23,123 bases of DNA from a virus: positions 1-23,123 of IMG/VR virus record IMGVR_UViG_3300020451_000651; one strand, 5' to 3'. This document shows, one piece after another, positions 7,240 to 15,100 of this stretch. The notes under the pieces were generated by a model. That model did not search any database, was not told the origin of the DNA, and saw nothing but the letters and a program-made list of their open reading frames with translations. Every line of letters starts with the position of its first letter. Position 1 is the first letter of the stretch. Position numbers and translations under genes: made by a program.

Positions 7240-8696
7240 TGCAACATTTTTACGACGGACAGGTTAGAAGATATATTACTCAGATCATTAGATTGATGAG
7301 TAATTTTTCTTACAAAGATGGTGATGATGCATTAAGAACTATCCCTGTAATGTATGGTGATATGACACGTCAAGTTGCACACATAATCAGAGATAATTCC
7401 GAAAATAAATTGCCAAGCATTCCTAGAATGGGAATATACATTACCAACTTGCAAATGGATAGAACAAGATTATCTGATGCAAGTTTTATTAGTAAAGTAC
7501 ATTTAAGAGAACGTTCCTACGATGCAACAGGCAAAGAATACCTAAACACGCAAGGAAAAAATGTTACAGTTGAAAGACTGATGCCAACTCCATACACATT
7601 AACAGTGAACTGTGATATTTGGTCAAGCAATACAGAACAAAAATTACAAATAATAGAACAAATTTGTATGTTATTCAATCCAAGTTTAGAAATTCAAACC
7701 ACTGACAATTATATAGACTGGACAAGTTTGAGTGTAGTTGAATTAGACAATATAAATTTTTCTAGCAGGTCTATTCCTGTTGGTACAGAAACAGAAGTGG
7801 ACGTGGCAACATTAACTTTCAGTATGCCTATATTCATTAGTCCACCAACCAAAGTAAAAAAATTAGGAGTGATTACTCATATTATTACAAGTATATTCAA
7901 CGAAAAGACTGGGAACATAGACCTAAGTCAATCTATGCCAGAACTAATGGCATATCAAGATGACTATGACAAAAGTATTAAAGCGTCAATCAGAACAAAT
8001 GCTGATGGTAGCGTCGATACAAGCGTTGCTTCGCGTAAAGATACTGCTAGTGTACAAGGCACAACAGGAACACAATTCGATATCTACGTCCTAGGACAAA
8101 CAGCATCTATAATTGACAAAGGCGTGATAGGCGGATTAGCATGGAACGGATATTTAGATGTGTTGTTAAATTACAAAGCAGGTTTAAGTAAAATACAATT
8201 GAACAGAGAAGGTATAGATGTGCCTGTAGTAGGAACTATTGCATTGAACGAATCTAATCCTATGCAATTATTGGTCACGTGGGACATGGACACAATACCT
8301 ACAGACACAGTAATAGTAGGACCTCAAGATACAAGAGGTAGTGTAGACTTTATTGTTGATCCTACAACATTTAATCCAAGTGCAATTAAACAAAATGGAA
8401 AACGTGTATTGCTACTAAAAGATATTGGTAGTTCACAAAACACAGATGGTGCAGATGCTTGGAAAAGCAACAGCAATGTAGATTTAATTGCAAGTGCCAA
8501 TGACATTGTAGAATGGAATGGTGCAAATTGGCAAATAATATTTGACGCAAGTACAAATCCTGATCCAGGTGATAGCACATTTACACCAACATACATTACC
8601 AATTTAAAAACTGGTATCCAATATAAATGGAATGGTAGTGAATGGATATTAAGTTTCGAAGGCGAATATCGTAAAGGAACCTGGAAGATCTCTTAA
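7239..8696 (+). CDS. 15: Tail sheath stabiliser / tail completion protein gp15, with C-terminal extension
   Basis: A 485-aa protein. The first 210 residues resemble T4 gp15 (272 aa): an N-terminal HFYDGQVRRYITQIIRLMSN (3-22), RMGIYITNL (63-71), a central PTPYTLTVNCDIWS (116-129) then QIIEQICMLFNPSLEI (137-152), and a terminal FSMPIFISPPTKVKK (194-208). gp15 caps the sheath/tube end and links the tail to the neck. Residues 210-485 are an extension absent from T4, finishing with two module-like motifs, IVEWNGANWQI (423-433) and YKWNGSEWILSF (462-473), akin to motifs in gp14 and the sheath. It starts within the stop of the 50-aa gene and ends 16 nt before the Nudix gene. Confidence 0.8.
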   Translation: MQHFYDGQVRRYITQIIRLMSNFSYKDGDDALRTIPVMYGDMTRQVAHIIRDNSENKLPSIPRMGIYITNLQMDRTRLSDASFISKVHLRERSYDATGKEYLNTQGKNVTVERLMPTPYTLTVNCDIWSSNTEQKLQIIEQICMLFNPSLEIQTTDNYIDWTSLSVVELDNINFSSRSIPVGTETEVDVATLTFSMPIFISPPTKVKKLGVITHIITSIFNEKTGNIDLSQSMPELMAYQDDYDKSIKASIRTNADGSVDTSVASRKDTASVQGTTGTQFDIYVLGQTASIIDKGVIGGLAWNGYLDVLLNYKAGLSKIQLNREGIDVPVVGTIALNESNPMQLLVTWDMDTIPTDTVIVGPQDTRGSVDFIVDPTTFNPSAIKQNGKRVLLLKDIGSSQNTDGADAWKSNSNVDLIASANDIVEWNGANWQIIFDASTNPDPGDSTFTPTYITNLKTGIQYKWNGSEWILSFEGEYRKGTWKIS

Positions 8697-8712
8697 TCAC
8701 ATAATTATTAAC

Positions 8713-9141
8713 ATGAGCAGTAAAATTATAGGGTGCGGTGCACTCTTCTATACTTTGGATACCCAAAGGTTTTTAGTACTTCATAGAGTGCAGAGCAAAC
8801 AAAATCACGTATGGGGATTAGTAGGTGGCACAACCGTAGATGAAAATTTATGGGAAGGACTACATAGAGAGATTAAAGAGGAAGTAGGTGAAGTAGAAAT
8901 AAAAAAGAAAATACCTATGGAAACTTTTATAAGCAATGATGAAAATTTTTTATATCACACTTTCTTGTGTGTTGTAGAGAAAGAATTTATTCCAAAATTA
9001 AACACAGAACACGATGGATATGCGTGGGTAAGTTTTGGTAATTGGCCCAAGCCATTACACCAAGGTTTACGTAAGACTCTTCAAAATAAAATGAACCAGG
9101 TCAAATTAGATACTGTGTTCAAAATGTTAAAATTAATGTAA
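8713..9141 (+). CDS. Nudix hydrolase
   Basis: A 142-aa protein with a complete Nudix box (Gx5Ex7REUXEEXGU) at residues 38-61: G38, E44, R52, E53, E56, E57 and G59 are all present, so it should bind Mg2+ and cleave a nucleoside-diphosphate-linked substrate. The substrate (oxidised dNTP, ADP-ribose, nucleotide sugar or RNA cap) cannot be read from the sequence. It follows gp15 by 16 nt without a clear ribosome site, and its stop overlaps the HldE start (TAATG at 9139-9143). Co-translation with HldE raises the possibility of a nucleotide-sugar substrate, but Nudix genes are common in T4-like phages for nucleotide clean-up. Confidence 0.88.
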   Translation: MSSKIIGCGALFYTLDTQRFLVLHRVQSKQNHVWGLVGGTTVDENLWEGLHREIKEEVGEVEIKKKIPMETFISNDENFLYHTFLCVVEKEFIPKLNTEHDGYAWVSFGNWPKPLHQGLRKTLQNKMNQVKLDTVFKMLKLM

Positions 9142-10394
9142 TGATTAAAATCATCGGTGATGTAATGCTTGATATGTGGACACAGGGCGATTGCCAAAAA
9201 GTGAGTCCAGAAGCACCGGTGCTTGTAGTTAAAGAAACAAACAAAGATTTCAATGTTGGAGGCGCTGGAAACCTAGCGTTAAACCTATCAAACTTGGGCA
9301 CAGACACGTGGCTTTATGGTGCCGTGGGCAACGACATCCCCGGACACAAAATCCAAGAAATTTTACTGCAAAATGGAGTAAAGTCGCATCTGTGCCAAGA
9401 TGGTGAAATGACAACTACCAAAACTAGAATCATAGGACAGAACGGACAACACCTTATTCGTGTGGACAAGGAGGAGAAATATAAGGCAGATACTCCTGTT
9501 GAAATACTGCTTGAAAATTTAAATGAAACCGATGTGGTAATTGTAAGTGATTACAACAAAGGAGTAATCAAAAAAGATACAATAACGAAAATTTTAGAAA
9601 AATGTAAGAATGTATATGTGGATCCAAAACAAGGATTTAGTAGATACGTTGGTGCATTTTTAGTCAAACCAAATATGAAAGAATATGAAGCATGGTTTGG
9701 TAATTTTAATATTGAAACTGCTAAAAAAATGTGTGAAGATAATGTATGGACATGGCTTGTTGTAACTGATGGAGCGAACGGTATACACGTAGTCACTAAA
9801 GATTCTTATGATCATATTAAAAGCAATACTGTTGAAGTTGCAGATGTAAGTGGTGCAGGTGATTCTGTACTTGCCATAATTGCACATTATTTTAAAACCA
9901 ACAATATGATTGCTTGTTGTGAATTAGCAGTTAAAGGTGCAGAAAAAATTGTGCAAAAAAGAGGAGTATCTATAATAGATAGATCAGATATTGAAGACAC
10001 AGTGGTATGGACAAATGGCGTTTTTGATATTCTGCATAAAGGACATTTAGAATTATTAAAATTTGCGAAACAGCAAGGAGATAGATTAATTGTTGGAATT
10101 AATTCTGATGCAAGTGTAAAAAGATTAAAGGGTGACGATAGACCATTCAATAATGCTTGGGCAAGAGAACAACAACTATTACAACTGCCCTGGGTGGACC
10201 AAGTGGTTGTATTTGAACAAGATACTCCCATAGATGCATTAAAAGAACATACACCAAACGTGATTGTAAAAGGTGGAGATTACACGTTCGACACAGTGGT
10301 CGGAAATGACCTTGCCGAAGTGATAATATTTCCAACAGTAGAAGGTTTTTCAACATCAAACATAGTGGACAAGGTTAATGGAAACAAGAATTGA
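9141..10394 (+). CDS. hldE: HldE-like bifunctional heptose-7-phosphate kinase / heptose-1-phosphate adenylyltransferase
   Basis: This 417-aa protein has both halves of HldE (RfaE). The N-terminal PfkB-type sugar kinase (about 1-280) has GDVMLD (6-11), SPEAPVLVV (22-30), GGAGN (40-44), VDPKQG (160-165) and the catalytic SGAGDS (237-242, base D241). The C-terminal nucleotidyltransferase (about 288-415) has TNGVFDILHKGH (291-302, HxGH), NSDASVKRLKG (321-331), VKGGDY (376-381) and FSTSNIV (403-409). The kinase makes heptose-1,7-bisphosphate and the other half charges heptose-1-phosphate with ATP to ADP-heptose. E. coli HldE is 477 aa, so this one is compact with a short linker, but all key motifs are intact. 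It overlaps the next gene by 17 bp. The first ~300 bp are clearly richer in G+C than the rest. Confidence 0.93.
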   Translation: MIKIIGDVMLDMWTQGDCQKVSPEAPVLVVKETNKDFNVGGAGNLALNLSNLGTDTWLYGAVGNDIPGHKIQEILLQNGVKSHLCQDGEMTTTKTRIIGQNGQHLIRVDKEEKYKADTPVEILLENLNETDVVIVSDYNKGVIKKDTITKILEKCKNVYVDPKQGFSRYVGAFLVKPNMKEYEAWFGNFNIETAKKMCEDNVWTWLVVTDGANGIHVVTKDSYDHIKSNTVEVADVSGAGDSVLAIIAHYFKTNNMIACCELAVKGAEKIVQKRGVSIIDRSDIEDTVVWTNGVFDILHKGHLELLKFAKQQGDRLIVGINSDASVKRLKGDDRPFNNAWAREQQLLQLPWVDQVVVFEQDTPIDALKEHTPNVIVKGGDYTFDTVVGNDLAEVIIFPTVEGFSTSNIVDKVNGNKN

Positions 10395-10983
10395 AAAAGG
10401 CAAATTAATTTGCACCAATGTAATTCAAAAAGAAGAATTTAAGATACTTACGGACAAAATGTTAAGTGATCATTTTCCTTGGTATTACTCGGAACACGTT
10501 GTTGAAGATGCACAAAAAATGACTGAGGAAAAAGAACAATTACAGTTTCAACACAACTTTCATGGAGTTTCCGATGTGACCACTGAACACAGTAATTGGG
10601 TAATGCTTTATCCAATCTTTAATGTATTGAAAGCAAATACTTTTATTAGAGTAAAAGCAAACAACATACCAAGAACAGAAAAAATTATTAAGCATGGATT
10701 CCATGCAGATACAAGAGTGGCATTAAGTTACACCGCAATTTATTATGTAAACACAACAGATGGTTACACTGAATTTAAAGATGGCACAAAAGTTCCTAGT
10801 GTAGAAAATTCAATGGTGGTATTTCCAAGTTACATGGAACACACAGGCACGACTTGTACAGATAAAAGAAGCAGGATTAACATAAACATGAACTACTTGA
10901 CCAACTGGCACGATGAACTTACTAAAGACATAAGACCAGAAGGCGCTGATAAAATTATAAAATTGTGGGAGAATGTTAAATGA
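10378..10983 (+). CDS. 2OG-Fe(II) oxygenase-like protein
   Basis: A 201-aa protein with the iron/2-oxoglutarate pattern of the prolyl-hydroxylase-like superfamily: H109xD111 in GFHADTRVAL, the distal histidine H155 in FPSYMEHTG, and R164/R166 in the following RSRININMNY strand. TAIYYVNTTDGYTEF between them is the usual core strand segment. The substrate is unknown. It lies between HldE (17-bp overlap) and HldD (4-bp ATGA overlap at 10980-10983) in one coupled unit, so it may hydroxylate a sugar intermediate, glycan or protein linked to that pathway. It is unlike the oxygenase at 4427-5071 in sequence. Confidence 0.75.
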   Translation: METRIEKGKLICTNVIQKEEFKILTDKMLSDHFPWYYSEHVVEDAQKMTEEKEQLQFQHNFHGVSDVTTEHSNWVMLYPIFNVLKANTFIRVKANNIPRTEKIIKHGFHADTRVALSYTAIYYVNTTDGYTEFKDGTKVPSVENSMVVFPSYMEHTGTTCTDKRSRININMNYLTNWHDELTKDIRPEGADKIIKLWENVK

Positions 10984-11798
10984 AAATTTGCTTAACAGGT
11001 TACAAAGGATTTATCGGAGATCATTTAGGAATGCATCTTACAAAACAAGGGCATGAAGTCATCGGCTTTAGATGGGAAGATTATAATCATTTTCCGGATC
11101 CGTCTTTGTATGATTGGATCATACATCTAGGAGCAATCACAAGCACAACTGAAAGAGACGTTGATAAAATCATGAAAACGAATTTAGAATACAGCATGAA
11201 ACTTTTGGAAATGTGCGACAACATGGGTACAAATTTTCAGTATGCCAGTTCCGCAAGTGTGTATGGGAACACAGGAAATTTCAAGGAAGATGGTGACGTG
11301 TATCCATTAAATGCTTATGCTTGGAGCAAATACCTATTTGATAGATTTGTTAATTCTGTAATGGGAGAATTTAAAGTGCTTGTACAAGGATTTAGATATT
11401 TTAATGTGTATGGACACAACGAAGAAAAGAAAGGCGATCAAGCATCTCCTGTAACTAAATTTGCCAATCAAGCAAAGACTGGCAAAATAAAATTGTTTGA
11501 AAACAGTGACAAGTATCTACGTGATTTTGTTAGTGTAGATGATGTCTGTGAGGTACATGGAAAAATGCTTAATGCTGATGTTTCTGGTATATTCAATGTT
11601 GGCACAGGAGCACCAATATCTTTTCAAAAAGTTGCAGAACTTGTTGCCAAAAAATATGACGCACAAATAGAAACAATACCCATGCCTGCAAAATTACAAG
11701 GTCAATATCAGACCTACACCAGTGCAGATTTAACAGAATTAAATAAAAATATAGAACACAAATTTAGAACAGTGGAGGAATTCTTAAATGTCAATTAA
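10980..11798 (+). CDS. hldD: HldD-like ADP-glyceromanno-heptose 6-epimerase
   Basis: A 272-aa extended short-chain dehydrogenase with an NAD(P) loop GYKGFIG (7-13) and catalytic residues in YASSASVYG (88-96) and Y113xxxK117 (YAWSK). Features that point to HldD and not a generic sugar epimerase are LGAITSTTERD (50-60), QGFRYFNVYG (136-145) with a following K-G-D-QASPV segment, YLRDFVSVDDV (179-189), SGIFNVGTGAPISFQ (202-216) and LQGQYQTYTSADL (239-251), all aligning in order with E. coli HldD (310 aa). HldD inverts C6 of ADP-D-glycero-D-manno-heptose to the L-glycero form used in LPS inner core. The gene starts within the stop of the oxygenase gene and overlaps the cupin gene by 11 bp. Confidence 0.88.
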   Translation: MKICLTGYKGFIGDHLGMHLTKQGHEVIGFRWEDYNHFPDPSLYDWIIHLGAITSTTERDVDKIMKTNLEYSMKLLEMCDNMGTNFQYASSASVYGNTGNFKEDGDVYPLNAYAWSKYLFDRFVNSVMGEFKVLVQGFRYFNVYGHNEEKKGDQASPVTKFANQAKTGKIKLFENSDKYLRDFVSVDDVCEVHGKMLNADVSGIFNVGTGAPISFQKVAELVAKKYDAQIETIPMPAKLQGQYQTYTSADLTELNKNIEHKFRTVEEFLNVN

Positions 11799-12177
11799 TA
11801 AAGAAGGAAAAATAGACAAAGGTTGGGGATATGAATTAATCTTTGCTTCCAATGATTTATATTGTGGAAAAATAATGGTTTTCAATAGAAAAGGTGCAAA
11901 ATTTTCAATGCACTATCACGCTGTAAAAGATGAATCATGGTTTATAAACAACGGTAAATTTTTATTAAGTTGGATAGATACCAAAGATGCAACATTATAT
12001 ACCAAAGAATTAAATGAAGGCGACACATGGCGTAATCCGCCGTTCCTACCTCATCAAGTACAATGTCTTACTGACAATGGAAGTATTACTGAAGTTAGTA
12101 CTGCTGATGATCCCAATGACAATTATCGCATAATTAAAGGCGATAATCAACAAACTACCGTTACTGAAGAAAAATAA
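11788..12177 (+). CDS. Small cupin protein, sugar-phosphate-isomerase-like
   Basis: A 129-aa single-domain cupin. Cupin motif 1 is complete: G36x5H42xH44x4E49x6G56. Motif 2 is recognisable at 78-89 (GDTWRNPPFLPH), with H89 as the fourth metal ligand and F at the usual second glycine. The N-terminal KGWGYELIFA and the H-x-H strand resemble mannose-6-phosphate-isomerase-type cupins. A clear ribosome site, GGAGG (11774-11778), lies 9 nt before the ATG, inside the end of hldD. As the last gene of the heptose unit it may act on a heptose or other sugar phosphate; that is inference. It abuts the convergent 2336-aa gene with no intervening base (stops at 12175-12177 and 12178-12180). Confidence 0.8.
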   Translation: MSINKEGKIDKGWGYELIFASNDLYCGKIMVFNRKGAKFSMHYHAVKDESWFINNGKFLLSWIDTKDATLYTKELNEGDTWRNPPFLPHQVQCLTDNGSITEVSTADDPNDNYRIIKGDNQQTTVTEEK

Positions 12178-15100
12178 TTAAGCCTGTGCTTCTGACCAAC
12201 GCAGTGTAACTGTTCCTGCAACAGAACCCGTTCCCGCTGTTCTAAATACGTTGATAGCCAACACGTCTGGACCATTAGGGAACGTACCACGTCCACCTAG
12301 TGTTGTGTTAGTTAAGGCTTTAATGGCGCTAAGAGCCAATGTTGCTCTTTCACCCGGTACCCCAATGAATGAAAAGATTGTTTCACCCGGTTGTGCATAT
12401 GGTGGTTGTCCAAATGTAAATGTAATTGCATCACCCGCCGCAATATTACCCGTCGACGTCTGTGTGAACGTAACTCTGTAGAAGTCAGTTGTTCCAAATG
12501 TATCTAATGAGTCAACTGATGCCACTGTTGTACCTGGTGGGAAAGTAGCGTAACTTACATCAACTTCTGTACCGCTAACTGCGTTAGAAGCCTCCCACGT
12601 TGTTTGATCCATGTACAAGAAGTTAGTACCGGATAGATCACCACCAAGTGTAAATGTCACTGCTTGATTTGAACTTATTCCTGTGTGTCTATTACTGAAT
12701 CTTACAAAGTAGTATGAGTTGTAGTCAATAATCTGTGTAACAACTGTACCTGAAGGGAACTGTCCGGAAGATACTGCCATACCTACTCTTAAACCTTTGC
12801 CTTCCCATTGTGCTTCAAGGAAGTATGCATAGTTTCTGTTACCACTCAAGTTGAACCAGTGGTTTGCTGTTGCAGTCATCTGTGCCTGTGTATTTGCTGT
12901 CGCTGTTGTTTGCGATGCACCACCGTTCCAGTTAACCGAACCACCTGCCGCAATCTGGGCAAAACTTGGCTGTCCACCTTGTGCTGGACCTTTCAAGTCA
13001 CCCCAACCTATATCTGCTGGATCAATTGGATAGTTTTGTGGATTCAATACACCCTGTACAACCAACTGTCCGTTTACACCCGCCGCTGGAACGTCAGTTG
13101 TAATCTCAACACCGTCTAGTAGCAACTGGGCTCTGTTAAGTAGATCTCTATCTCCTAGGTCACCTGTCAATGCGTTGGATACTGACGGTGCTAGTCTTAA
13201 TAGGAACACTGTTTGTTTTGTAGTTGTAAGTGCTAATCCTGTGGAAGCGTAACTGAATAGATATCCTCTATCTTCATCGAAGTTACCATCTGTTAGATAT
13301 GCTGATCCCCAGTGTGATATGATCGGTGATGCTGTGTTAGATATTAACACAACTCCTGTGTTTCTAAAGTGTGTTGTTGCCGCGCCGGCTGTATAGTTTC
13401 TTGTAGCACCTGCGTTAAAGTTTGTAAGTGTTGCCGCTCTTGTGGCACCAGTCAATACGTCACCTGTCTTACCTGTGTAAGTGATAATTTCATTGTCTAT
13501 GAAAATTGTTCCACCTGTTGACGGAAAGAAACTTGCATCAACTAATTGTACAGTTGTTTGTACAGTTGTCATATCTAATTCTAATCTACCGTTTGGACCT
13601 TCGTTGGTTACTTCGTAACGTACAGGTTGGTTACCTGTTCTCATAAATGCTTCTGTGTTAATGTTTGAATTTCTCATTCTGTGAGCAAATATAAAGTCAC
13701 CCTTTTGACCTCTTGCCATCCAGTCAATAAATCCAGCCCCGTACCATGAAAATTGTATCCCGATCATCTGCATCTTAGATACGTCCCAATTGTAACCGCT
13801 CTTGCTATTACCGTCCATTTTATCTCTATTAAATTCTGATTGTTTTGCTTTTTTGTCTACAACAGCACAAACTTTTACACCAGTTGAAGTGTTGACACCT
13901 CTATAATCTGGAGTAACAAACATTGATGTATTAGAAGCAACAGATGATATAACGTGTGTCATACCTCTGATTACTATTCTGTCACCTGCTTTAACTTGTT
14001 CTCTAAATCTTGTACCAGTTCCTGATACAGTGTTACTGTTAGGTGTAACAGTTACTACACCTGCAAGTTGTCTTGTTGCTGTTCTTTGTACTGCGTTTGT
14101 TGTTTGTCCATCATATTCCCAATAAATTCCGTTTTGGTCATCAAATATTCCTGATCTTACAGTTGCACCATTCCATTGATACAATGATACCTGTGGTTGA
14201 TCTGTAAATTCTGCTGTCGTTCCGCCAAGTGCGATAGTTGCCAATACTGTAAATGTTCTTTCATTTACAATACTTGCGATAGTGTATGTGCCATCATAAC
14301 CCGATGTGGCAATACCAATCAATCTTATTCTAGCACCTACCTGTAAATTGTGGTCAACATCATCAGTCGTTACTGTGATTGTTGATCCCTGTGCTAATCC
14401 GTCTGCTGTCACAGTCAATAGGTCATAACTTGGAGCAAACAAGGCACCCGTCGTATACATACAACCTTTACCTGATTGATATCTAATGTATTTTTTAGAT
14501 TGACGTATCGCCTGTGCACCGTGTGATGGACCACCTGTACCTAATTGTACACCTCCATCAAATGGTCTATGTATAAAGAATGAATCTGGTCTTGCATATA
14601 CAAAACCTTGCCAACCTGAATCTGTTATTGCACCCGGAGATCTAACTTGATATTGTAATCTTGTTGAGGATGGAATTGCCGTTGCTAGGAATGGACCTGA
14701 TGCAAGTATGTGATTATTGGCACCGTCATCTGATTGTATCACAATCAAGAATGCGTTTCCTGGAACTAGTCCGTGAGGAGTAGTAAAGTCTACCTGTATA
14801 GTTGCTAACGCACTGTAACTTATTGTGCTGTTCTGTGCGATGTTTTGTGAAATTGTTTCTGATATAGATATCGAACCATACACACTTAATCCTGTACCAG
14901 CCACTGCTGTACCGCTGTGTGTTTGTGTCAATATTCCGCCAGTTGTGTTTACACTTTGAACTCTTAACGTGATATCATTTGCCGGAGTTTGTCCACCTAA
15001 ACTAGTACCTGCTATCACAAGTTTGTCACCTATTGCATAGTTCGAACCTAAACTTGTTATTGTAACTTCTGTGTATGCTGTTGAAGAGTCAGTCTGGTTG

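Noticed and set aside
12251-12481. Plus-strand open frames antisense to the giant gene (also near 12808, 16685, 17495 and 18059)
   Set aside because: They arise from the repetitive Gly/Thr/Val-rich coding sequence on the other strand and lack start signals and recognisable domains.
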